From Theobroma cacao (Eukaryota; Streptophyta; Magnoliopsida; Malvales; Malvaceae): a DNA stretch of 64,000 nucleotides. This document shows, one piece after another, positions 50,690 through 61,085 of the stretch. Numbering within the stretch: position 1 is the stretch's first letter; each line of letters begins with the position of its first letter. Under the pieces are notes generated by a model that saw only the letters and a list, made by a program, of their open reading frames with translations, did not search any database and was not told the origin of the DNA. The translations under genes and the position numbers were made by a program. The DNA lies in contig NC_030858.1 of assembly GCF_000208745.1 (NCBI RefSeq), positions 34,160,364-34,224,363 on the forward strand. The letters are read 5' to 3'.

Positions 50690-51020
50690 AGAAAATCAAT
50701 GTTTTTTGAAAACAGAATCTTGGACTTGTGATGGTGATTGGTGAATGATTTGAGCAGAGAAAGAACAAAATTCATCCACGGAATTAATAACAATGCAATT
50801 GTCCAGAATTAAATCAGAACCGCTCATTAAAATCTTAAAAGAATCCCATCCTTCATGATTGATTTTGAGAGGCAAATATTGTCCATACAAAAAGGAAATA
50901 TAATGCGAAGGGGATCTCCTTGTCTGATGCCCCTTGATGGATTCAGTTTTATTACCATTCACAGGGATGGAAAGCTTAACATGACAAATACAAGTACTGG
51001 ATATGTGCTGTTATGATTTT
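50690..51020 (-). pseudogene. L1-type LINE reverse transcriptase fragment
   Basis: Minus-strand, frame-broken remains of a reverse transcriptase: SIPVNGNKTES, then the conserved RGIRQGDPL motif in a shifted frame, then matches to the following palm region (KINHEGWDSFKI). It has at least one frameshift. It belongs with the fragment at 51845-52010, from which it is separated by the foldback element and about 200 bases of unrecognised DNA. Confidence 0.7.
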
Positions 51021-51221
51021 GGGACGTAGGACTAACAGGAACTTTTGGAACTGTGAATATGCTGATCGTACTTTGGACTTCTGTAGATTATGAATGTGAT
51101 GATATTAGGGAAATTGTATAAATTCATAGGGAATGATTTTCCAGTTTGAACACTTTCGCTTGTAATCAGTGGAGCCTTGGGGTAAGTCTTCTCTCTAAAC
51201 ATGCTTTGCTTTTTTTTTGAA

Positions 51222-51833
51222 AAAAAATACCTATATCTAAATTTTAAATTTTAATTGAAATTTCAAATTTAAATAAATCTATTAAATTTTAAAATAAACT
51301 CTCTACTTTAAAAAATATTATGCGTTAGACACATAAGTTTAACTGTTAGTCCATAATTAATATTTTCGTTAGTTTGATGATATGGTAGTATTGAAATAAT
51401 AATTTTATTTTTTATTAATTTTAAAAATTATTATTATATATTTTTTATTAATTTAAAATTACTATAATTATATTTTTTTAAAAAATAAAAAAATAGAGAG
51501 CACCACATGGGGCTTCCGAAGTATTCCTCTCAAAAAGAAGCACTAGATCTAATGCTCCCCAAGAGAGGCAGCACCACCGATGCTCCCCTTTCCTGGGGGA
51601 CCAGTGCTATCTTTTGTTGGGGAGCATCGACCACTGCTCTCTCATTGTTCTATTTTTTTTAAATATAAGAATAATTTTTTAAATTAATACAAAATAAATA
51701 TTTTAATTTTTTCATAATCTTTATTAATAGTGTTTATATTTTTTGGATGAAATGTTTATTTTAAAAATTAATAAATTTACTTAAAATTTAAATTAAAATT
51801 TAAAAATGTTAAAGTATTTTACTCAAAAAAAAA
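51222..51833. mobile_element. Foldback (long-armed MITE-like) element, copy 2
   Basis: About 610 bases with long AT-rich inverted arms and a GC-richer core (about 51504-51645) containing GGGGAGCATCGACCACTGCTCTC-like blocks. Arm segments such as TTAGACACATAAGTTTAACTGTTAG correspond to copy 1. It lies between two pieces of one LINE remnant and so seems to be the younger insertion. Both sides have poly-A/T runs, so the exact ends and any target duplication are uncertain. Confidence 0.75.
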
Positions 51834-51844
51834 AAAAATACCAA

Positions 51845-52010
51845 TGCGAGGCATAATTCTAAGAGAGATCAATGTTGCAAAACATTGAAGTCTCCTAATG
51901 AAATTCCATTCCAACCTATTACAAGCTTTATCCAGGTCCAATTTAATAAGCATGTTACCAACCCTACCAGTTTTTCTGTCCAAAGTGAATGGTGATGATT
52001 TGGGCAAAGA
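51845..52010 (-). pseudogene. L1-type LINE reverse transcriptase fragment (palm motif A)
   Basis: Minus-strand frame reading GRVGNMLIKLDLDKACNRLEW, the plant L1 equivalent of KLDLEKAYDRLEW around the first catalytic Asp, followed by a degenerate stretch. It is the upstream part of the remnant at 50690-51020. Confidence 0.75.
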
Positions 52011-54565
52011 AGAGCTTTCCCACCATTGTTGAATTTTATTTTCTATGGATTAACAAGGTAATTATTTCTAAATCAATGATATTAACATGTCAAAATCTGG
52101 ATTTTTTAAATCAAATGTCAATAATTGTATTTTAATAGGTTCAAACTGGATCGATTCCACGTGTTTCTCAAACCGATTAAGCTGGAACTGGACAGTTTAC
52201 AAATATGAACTCCAATAGTTAATTATCTCAGCAGTACCCGTGACTGATGGGGAAGATAAAATTATTTTCATGAACAAGATAAGGTAAGAAGTATTCTTTT
52301 GTATTTATATATCAACATTTGATAAAGAGTGGCAAAGGTCAAAATCTGCAGTTATCACCTACGCAGATGTGAACAACTGGGAGGGTTGTTGAGGCTGCAT
52401 GAATGAACAGAACGATATTTATTGCATGTGGGCAATTCGTGCAGATATTTTCGTAATCTGTAAATGGGTGGTGTTCAATAATGGGTGTGCCAGCTATGCC
52501 ACGTTTCTTTCTGCGTCACGTCAGTCACTATTGCTTGCTTGAGATGGAATATCGCTTCCCATGCTGGCACCTTATCCAGAAATCTAATTTATTTATTTTA
52601 TTGATTAATGTAATAATAATAATATCCAGAATTATTATTCATTTTATGATTACGGTTTTTACTTTTGAGACAGAGGCATGTGATTTATTTCACCAAACCC
52701 TGCAAAAATCTTATAATTTGATTCGATGCCAAGTCTTCAAATCCTTCTTTTTTTCTTTTTGATTAGACATATATTAAATCTTTCTCCTATTTTGTCCACA
52801 TAATATTTTGGATTTAGATAAATTAATTATGGTTCCTTATAATCCAAGCTATAAGAAAACGCCGATGATCAAATATAGCCACTGATTCCAAGAATTTCAA
52901 TTTGGCCCCATTTTGAAAATATCTATACATCGATATGATAAATTTGTTATCTCTTTTTGGTTTAAAGCTTCATCGGATCTTTAAATTTTTTTTTTAATCT
53001 AATTAATCATTGTTAGACATAATTATTTACTTTCTTAAATTAAGAAATTTTCTTCTCAGTTAATGAAATAGACATCAACTATGGTCGGTCAAACTATTTT
53101 CTTTCTATGCTAATAATAGAAAAATAATTAAAGAAAGTTAAACTATTATAATGTTTTTACAAAATTAATTGTGCATTTAATTTTTTCTAAACGTTTTTTC
53201 CTATAACCTCTAATTTTGTTTTTAAATGTATGCTACCCTTTAATTTTTCTTACATTTTTTTCTTCTTTTATCAGTTAGATTTTAATTTTTCTTTGTATGC
53301 CATATGAATTATAACTTTTGAAACTTGAAAATTGTTTACACATTAAAAAATTTTATATATTATAATGTAATTCAGTAGTATTTTCATAAGGTATTTATAC
53401 TTTGACATTAGTTATAAAGATAGACTGATGCATAATTGGCAGTAATAAAAGTTCCAAGTCCCAGCTAGAATATCAAATTCATAACATCTTAGCCTGAGAG
53501 TACCAGAACAATTTTGGGGACCAAATCAGGGAAAAGCCAAAAGCTTAAACATGTGATATATATATATTCTCTCAAAAGCTTAAATTAACTTCAAAATTAT
53601 TAAGATCCGAATCTATCATAGGGTCATCACTTCATATTGTATTGATTATTAATCACATCTTTATCAAGGAGGAATCCAGTCCAGAAAAATTTTCCTTGCG
53701 GGGGCCAAAGCTATGGTAAGCTAGAAAAATAAAGTCCATGTAATTATTTTTCAAGAAAAATGCTAATAGAGGGAAAATCTAAACTTAAGCTCCAAAGTAT
53801 ACAACTATACCAAAATAATTAATTACCTTTTAAATTATGATTTTTTTCTTAGTATTTCATCCTGCCATTATATTTAGTCAGACGTAATATTAATACTGTA
53901 TTATTCCTTTTAAAATGAAAGCGATGAAATTTAGATAAAATACGAAAAAAAGATCTCTTATTGTGTTATGTGTAATATAAATAAAGAAGTTTGCATGATG
54001 GAATACATGTATTTCCAGTTAAAAAAAAACTTCCCGAGAGTCATAGTGTAATGTGGCTGATGTAATCTGTAATTCAGAGAGCTTTTGGGTAGATAGACAA
54101 GGGCCTAGGGTTCCCACATGCGCCACTCGTTGAAAATTGACGACCAATGGATAATGAGAGGAATTGTTTTTTTTTTGTTTACTCATTTTCAATGTGTTCC
54201 GCGTGGTACACGCTTGATTCCGTAATCTTCATCTTGTATTATTAAGTCTTAGATTATTAGTTTATTTGACAGCATATATAAGTCTTGATTAAGTTTTTTA
54301 TTATCTGCTAAATGTTAAATTAATTGCATTAATCATGGACAAAAGAATTAATCCCCATACTAGAATGATAGATCCATGAACATTAGAACCAAAAGCTAAC
54401 AAAACAACTTTTGGTGTGAAGAAAGTAAGAGCACATTTCGTGTAATATGCTTAATTAAATTATATTACGGTGATTATTTTGCAACAAACTATTGCATCGA
54501 GTATTTGGCTCAGGTTGATGGATGATCCCTCTGTCTAAAGAGTGGGATTCGAATCTTCTTTCTCC
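52011..54565. other. Intergenic DNA, nothing recognised
   Basis: AT-rich DNA without supported exons. A short motif GGGATTCGAATCT near 54546 resembles an RNA polymerase III B-box, as in tRNA-derived SINEs, but no matching A-box or SINE body could be recognised. Confidence 0.4.
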
Positions 54566-54569
54566 AATT

Positions 54570-54725
54570 AAAAAAAAACCATTATAATATAAAATTGCAA
54601 TGCAATCACATTATAATCACATGATTGCAATTCAAAAATAATACAATCAGATTACATTACACTATATAATATTATTAAAGATATTTTTACTCTTCAAATT
54701 TATTAGTTTGTTAAAAATATTTTGT
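54570..54725 (+). mobile_element. Remnant related to the Harbinger element's left subterminal region
   Basis: The sequence around 54580-54615 (ATAAAATTGCAATGCAATCAC) and around 54675-54705 (TTAAAGATATTTTTACTCTTC) matches, in the same order and spacing, the left subterminal region of the element at 29225-29350 with scattered substitutions. No transposase is present, so it is a decayed fragment or small non-autonomous relative. Confidence 0.65.
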
Positions 54726-54843
54726 AATGTTATAATTTAATTTTTTATATAGATTTCGAGGAATGTCTCTTTGTTACTCTCAATAACCATTTTCAATTAG
54801 ATGATAGATGGTAACTGTCAATAAAATTTATATTGTCTTTTAT

Positions 54844-55206
54844 GATTTTGAATAAAAATGATGTGTATAAATTAGATTATGTGTTAGAAAGATACAACAT
54901 CCCTCATTTTTCATTTCTTTTAGATATATGAAATCCTAATGGATTATGGGTAACAAATATTTCTTTTTATTTTATAACTTTTATAGTTGTCATCTTAAGA
55001 TTCGAAATTTTAGACTTGTTTAAAATACATTAATAACTGATTGATAAGGTTATTGACTGAGAAAAAAAAACACAGATTGATAATTATATCATATATCTTA
55101 CCATGTTAATAATTATATGCTACACTAACGTTGTGACTAAGCTCTTCTTTGAAAGAAATTTTGGAGGAGGGCCTAACACCGACGATTATTAATAAAACAA
55201 CAGCGA
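54844..55206 (+). repeat. Direct repeat in the CER1 upstream region, distal copy
   Basis: About 360 bases repeated at 55522-55844 with moderate divergence. Shared blocks include TTTCTTTTAGATATATGAAA, GGATTATGGGTAA-type, TTAATAATTATATGCTA and AGCTCTTCTTTGAAAG, and both copies end in AACAGCGA. The origin is unknown: possibly a promoter duplication, possibly a mobile-element remnant. Confidence 0.8.
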
Positions 55207-55521
55207 GGAGTGTACCTAAACATTTGTCTTGTTTAGTTGCTGCTTAGTTTTAGATAAGGACGGAACTAAACAGTTTTGTCTCCCTTCTGATAGCTGAATG
55301 TTATTCGAAAAGTAATTTGCTTAGAACTTTTAAATTTCTTCCATTGTTAGTTTATAATTGACAACGTTAACTAATTTTTGGTAAAAATAGTTCCTTTTTT
55401 TTTTTTTCCAAATTAGGCTTTTCATTACGTATGAAATAAAAAGTTTCCTCAATTAATAGCGATGGCAGTATTACAATTCAATACGTTTTGTTCTTGTGGG
55501 GAACTAATACAGTAATACACT

Positions 55522-55844
55522 ATGGTTTGAATAAAAAAGATGTGCACAAATTAGGTTATGCTTTAGAAAGATACAAAGGCATTTCCATTTCTTTTAGATA
55601 TATGAAATCTCAATAGATTATGGGTAATAAATATTCTTTTCAATTTTATAAATTTTTTCCTTCTTCTCTTAAGATTCGAGATTTTAGACTTATTTAAATT
55701 ACATTGGTAACATATTGATAATTATACCATATATCGTACCATATTAATAATTATATGCTAGAGTAACATTGTGAGTCAGCTCTTCTTTGAAAGTAAGTTC
55801 GGAGGCGGGCCAAGCACTGACACTGACTAATAAAAAAACAGCGA
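55522..55844 (+). repeat. Direct repeat in the CER1 upstream region, proximal copy
   Basis: This is the second copy of 54844-55206, ending about 145 bases before the CER1 start codon, so it sits in the proximal promoter. It is slightly shorter than the distal copy because of several small deletions. Confidence 0.8.
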
Positions 55845-55908
55845 TTGAATAGAAAAAAAAAGTGTAAAAAAAATTTATAATATTAACTATTTCTAGTTTG
55901 CAACTGAC

Positions 55909-55924
55909 TATATATATATATATG
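55909..55924 (+). promoter_or_regulatory. Probable TATA box of the CER1-like gene
   Basis: A TATATATATATATA tract lies about 70-80 bases upstream of the ATG at 55990, a normal distance for a short plant leader. It could also simply be a microsatellite. Confidence 0.5.
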
Positions 55925-55989
55925 TATGTATTAAGTGTTGATAACCGGATATTTTAGACTGCAAAGGGCAGAAAGAGTGGTGGAGAAAC

Positions 55990-58929
55990 ATGGCTACTAA
56001 ACCAGGCATTCTCAGCGATTGGCCATGGCAGTCTATTGGGAACTTCAAGGTACTTCGTCTCCCTCTTTTCTTTGAGTCACAGTTATGCACGTACCTACAT
56101 GCACTTTATATACGCAAATATGCATAATAATATATAATCACATAGGTGTTTTTTACAAATAATCAGATGATTTCAGGGTTGTTATTTTTTTACGAAAATC
56201 ATAAAGTTTTAACACGAAGCTTTTGTTGGTTCTTTTTCTTAAGTTAATCTGCTTAAAAGACTTATACTTCATGTTTAAGCAATTGCTGATGGACTTGTAT
56301 CTATCCTTTTGTTGTTGAATCAAATCCTTTCTTAGGCCTGTTTCATTGTTTCTAAAGAGTTATGAAATATGTCAAAGGATGGGAAATAGAGTACAATGTG
56401 AAAGTTGAAGTGTTGACTTATTGACTAGTGTAGAACTTAAACTTTTGGTAGAAATGCTATATTTCTGACATTGATTGTGAATGAATTTTTGCAGTATGCT
56501 CTTCTGGTCCCTGGGGCTATTTACAGCACATACTCCTTCATAACCACAGCAGAAAATGAGAGGAACCTGTTCATGTTCCTGGTCTTCCCATTCCTCTTGT
56601 TTAGATTCGCTCACTACCAGCTATGGATTTCTGTCTCTCGCTACCGAACTGCCAAAGGAAACAACAGGATTGTTGACAAGAGCCTCGACTTCGAGCAAGT
56701 TGACAGAGAAAGGAGCTGGTTAGCTCTCTCAGCTACCATCTTTTTTTTTGCAGACTATCCTTCTCTCTCTTCTTGCTTTCAATTCTGGGAAATCATTCAT
56801 ACTTCCTCTCAAATTTTTTCAAGTAATTTTTCATTTAGGTAAAAGGTCATCAACGGCTGTTCTAAGAGACTCTTTTTGGAAGCCTCAGACCTATAAAATC
56901 CGTATATTAGCTGTCTAATAACGTGGGATTTATGTGGATCTTACAGATTCAGTTCTTCACAAAGATAAAACCATTGTTTTTGTATATAATAAAAAGAAAC
57001 TAATACTACAACTTATCGGGCAGTGTGCTGCAGCCTGCAGTCCCCAGCACATGGTAATTATTGGCAAGGCGGTCATATGGCTGTCGGGCCCTTGATTGGT
57101 ACCACACCAATAGCTAGACCCATGTAACTTGGCTTTTTCCCTCTTTGGGATTTTCCTCCATGCTGACTTTAAGTACACCGAGTCATCCCAGTCAAAATTA
57201 AAAAAATTTAAAACTAATGTTATTGATGATGTAAATTAATAAGAAATTAAGAATGAATTATGTCCTTTCTTCGTGCAAGGTCCTTAACCCTGTATTCTGA
57301 ATTGTGTTGGATGTTTTGGCAGGGATGATCAGATTGTATTGAACGGAATTTTGTTCTACGCGGCGGGCGTAGTATTAAGAGATCAATTCAACATGCCTTT
57401 CTTTAAAGCAGATGGCACAATAATCACACTGTTACTTCACTGGGGTCCTGCAGAGTTCCTCTACTATTGGCTTCACAGGGCATTGCACCACCATTACCTC
57501 TACGCTCGCTACCACTCCCATCACCATTCTTCCATTGTCACCGAGCCCAACACCTGTAAGCCAATTAACCATTCATATGCTTACAATTTGGATAATAGCA
57601 TCATTTAATTTTTGAAGATTAGACTGTTAGGATAAGATGTACCGTATTTCATAAAAATTATATATTTGAGATTTATAAATGATTTTGAATTTAAAAGAAT
57701 TAATGTAAGAGGTGCTAATTTGTCTTAATTTCAAAGTATTGAGGTAGAAATAAAAATAAAATTTTTTGACTTCCTTAGGTTACCCTTCTAATGTATGCAA
57801 ATATTTTTGTTTGGCAGCATTTGTGCACCCATTCGCAGAAGTAATTTCCTATTATGTGCTCCTTCTGATACCAATATTGACATCGATATATATCGGAAAA
57901 GCTTCCATTATCGGAGTGTTTACTTACGTTACTGTTGTTGATTTCTTGAACAACATGGGACACTGCAACTTTGAGTTCATCCCGGAATGGGCCTTCACCA
58001 TTTTCCCTCCTCTCAAGTACATTGTGTACACCCCATCGTAAGCCTCTTGCTTTACCCCTTTCTTCTCCAGTATAGACGCACCTAGTTTTCTCCTCACAAA
58101 CTTTTTTATAAACAAAATTCAAGTAAAATTCATGCATTTTGTCTATTACGAGTAAGATAAAACGGAACATACATCTAGATCAATTAATGTTTGTTTATAT
58201 GTACTTAGGTATGTGGGTAAATTTCTAATTGTCATTCTATTTTATGACAGGTTTCACTCTCTACATCACACTCAATTTCGGACCAATTACTCCCTTTTCT
58301 GTCCATTCTATGATTATGTCTATGGCACCGTGGACAAGTCGACAGATTCCTTGTATGAAACCACGATCAAAAGAGAGGCAGAGTCACCTGACGTGGTTCA
58401 TCTAACTCATCTAACCACGCCAGACTCCATCTACCATCTGCCCCTTGGGTTCCCTTCATTGTCCTCCAAGCCCCAAGCTTCCAAATGGTACCTCCTGTTT
58501 ATGTGGCCTGTCACTCTCTGGTCTGTGCTCTTGACTTGGATTTATGGCCATGCCTTTATTTCAGAGAGGAACGCCTTTAAAAAACTCAAACTTCAAGCTT
58601 GGGTTGTTCCCAAGTACAATATGCAAGTAAGAAATTAACATGTTTCCATCTTGGCGTCCGATTCTTCAGAGTGTTACCTAATTATAATTTAATCTGCATA
58701 TGTTTTTTTTTCCTGTAGTATTTCTCAAAATGGCAAAGAGAAACTATCAGTAAATTGATTGGAGAAGCCATTCAAGATGCAGATAAGAAGGGAGCTAAGG
58801 TGCTGAGTTTAGGCCTTCTGAATCAGGTATGTTTAATTGTTAATGCAGCCTTTAAAATTTCACTGCCTACATATTTCTAATTCAAAAATTATGTTTAATT
58901 TATTACAAACTTCTCAAGTTTACTGTATG

Positions 58930-58980
<51 letters not shown>

Positions 58981-60070
58981 GTGTACACGTGTGTGTGTGT
59001 ATGTGTGCAGCATGAGGAGTTTAGCAGAAATATAGAGCTTTATATCAAAAGGCACCCTCAGCTTAAAATCAAGGTTGTAGATGGAAGCAGTTTAGCAGCA
59101 GCTATTGTTCTAAACTGCATTCCTAAAGAAACAACCCAAGTACTCCTTAAAGGCAGAATTTCAAAGGATGCTTGTCTCTTGGTTCAAGCTTTATGCCAAA
59201 AGGGTATCCAGGTAAACTTCAAATAATCCCTTGGAAAACTATAGGATCATAGCATTAAATTAAGGGATTTAAAGAGTTTATACTTCAATTTATAATGAGC
59301 AGGTGGTCACATTGCAAGAGGATGATTACAAGAAGCTGCTAAAGTATGATAACAAGCTTGAAAGCAATTTGGTTCTTTCAGCAAGATATGATGTCAAGGT
59401 AAAATCTCTTTGGTTTATGATTGTATCTTCCTATATAATGTTTACATGCTGATTGTTTTAATCGTTGATATATTTTTGCAGGTATGGCTGGTGGGAGACG
59501 GACTGACTGATAAAGAACAGTCCAAGGCACCAAAAGGAACATTATTCATTCCATTTTCCATATTCCCTCCAAATCAAATCCGCAAAGATTGCTACTATCA
59601 TACTACACCGGCTATGGAGGCTCCCAAATCTGTGGAGAACATGCACTCTTGTGAGGTTGGTAATTACTTATTTGACCAAAATTTTCTTATCCAAGTGGAA
59701 TTTAAAAAATTTGATTCCCAAAGGATGGGATGTGCTTTGAATACTGCATTTGCACTTTTTTTCTTCATTACTTGTATCATTGCACTACAGAGTCAAGAAA
59801 TGAATTTGTGGGAGATGAACTGAATCAGTATGGTCCATGGAGACCATTCTTTTTATTTTAGTTGTATAATATGTTAAAAATTCAACAAAAAATAAATTGA
59901 AACAGGACTGGTTGCCGAGAAGGGTTATGAGTGCAAGTCGTGTGGCTGGGATAATTCATGCTTCAGAAGGCTGGGAAGTCAACGAGTGCGGTGGCACCAC
60001 TTTCAGCATTGACAAAGTTTGGGAGGCTAGTCTTGAGCATGGATTTCGCCCCTTGTCAATCTCCACTTGA
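55990..60070 (+). CDS. CER1: CER1-type very-long-chain aldehyde decarbonylase (alkane-forming wax enzyme)
   Basis: Ten coding exons join in frame: 55990-56049, 56495-56718, 57323-57555, 57818-58037, 58251-58626, 58719-58826, 59011-59211, 59303-59398, 59482-59655, 59906-60070. The product is about 618 residues (Arabidopsis CER1 is 625). The N-terminal half has several membrane segments and the fatty-acid-hydroxylase His clusters that hold two irons: HRALH, HSHHH and HSLHH, plus GHCNFEF. The C-terminal half is the WAX2 domain, ending in CGGTTFSIDKVWEASLEHGFRPLS. Family knowledge: with CER3 and cytochrome b5 in the ER, it makes odd-chain alkanes of cuticular wax. All key His residues are present and there is no frame break. 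The symbol stands for the CER1/CER1-like clade; orthology is not resolved. Confidence 0.92.
58926..59003 (+). repeat. TA/TG microsatellite in a CER1 intron
   Basis: Alternating TA repeats interrupted by TG, then a TG tract, ending just before the acceptor of exon 7 (59011). Length variation here could affect splicing, but this is speculation. Confidence 0.8.
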
Positions 60071-60339
60071 TCGAAACTCTAGGTTTCGGTATTAGCCTAT
60101 GAGTAATCATATAGTAATAATAATGTATGCATATGAATTATCATCTTCGTTGTATCTTGCGATGTTCTGACAGGTTGACTTCCATGTGAATGGGAATAAT
60201 TTGCCTTGTATTTGCCTAGATGTTTCTTTTCCTTTCTCTGGTAGACTGTAGGATTTGGGTGCCTAAGAATTGATCAAAATATAATTTGAAGTTTAACACT
60301 AAAAATAACAAACATACTAAGTACATCTTCTGGATATGA
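60071..60339. other. CER1 3' UTR and spacer
   Basis: The 3' UTR of the CER1-like gene lies here; a typical plant polyadenylation region is plausible but no single signal stands out. Confidence 0.4.
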
Positions 60340-60723
60340 TATGTTAAATAGAGGGTTCTTCACCAAGCAAAACTTGCCTGAACATTGCTTCACATGATGC
60401 ATAAAATAGAAAAAGAGGGCCACCAAAAGTCTATGAGTGGCACTATTAGAGATGCAGCAGCTAACCTGCAAGCGAATTTAAGGCCTGAAAAAGCAAAAGC
60501 CATGAACATGCCTATGTGGTATGTATTTAAGGCATGACCAGATGGCATAAGTCCCCAAGGAGAGCCCAATCACGTAAAACTTTTGTCCTAGTTGAAACTG
60601 ATCAGCAAGTTCTTGGATGTCAAGTGCCTCACCCTTCACCATACTGTTTGGGTTTGAATCACTCTCTCCATATCCAGCTCTGTCATATATCAGAACGTAT
60701 ACACCCAGTTCATCCATCACCTC
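60340..60723 (-). pseudogene. Alpha/beta-hydrolase pseudogene with an internal deletion
   Basis: An exon at 60723-60512 (212 bases, the same length as exon 47027-46816 of the hydrolase at 46 kb) reads ELGVYVLIYDRAGYGESDSN and GLSLGTYAIWSCLKYIPHR. The acceptor is intact and the donor is GC, as in the paralogue. After a short intron, the next exon starts at about 60463 (LAAASLIVPLIDFWWPSF). It then jumps, in another frame, to the family's C-terminal end (CEAMFRQVLLGEEPS, stop near 60350). The lid, acid and His regions in between are deleted, and no first exon is visible upstream. The gene cannot make an active enzyme. Confidence 0.8.
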
Positions 60724-61085
60724 CTACATGCCAAAACCAGCTATGACGATCTGCAGCATCTTTATGACTAGTTCTAGCTAGACATAGTTATATTATAGCA
60801 AATATCAAACATATATTCAACCCATGCTTGTAAAATTTTCTAAAAGCTTCGACTAATTTTCATATAAGTGCAATTAAGTGATAGAAACTTGACCTGTAAA
60901 ACAATTGCAGATTGGAATTTGGAAATCATGTCCTTAGCCATAAATTAATGTGGTCTAGCTAGAACGCGAATTGAACTGGTTCGATCATGGTATGTATTTG
61001 TGTCAACTTTGCATGCTTTCTTTGTTCCTACAAACTAACTAGGAACAAAAAGTCACAACTCACTAGACAAAACTGGGAGACCACT
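60724..61085. other. Spacer, nothing recognised
   Basis: No hydrolase first exon or other exon is supported here. Confidence 0.4.

Noticed and set aside
54500..54565. Possible tRNA-derived SINE with GGGATTCGAATCT
   Set aside because: Only the B-box-like motif is visible; the rest of the element cannot be delimited and it abuts the Harbinger remnant.
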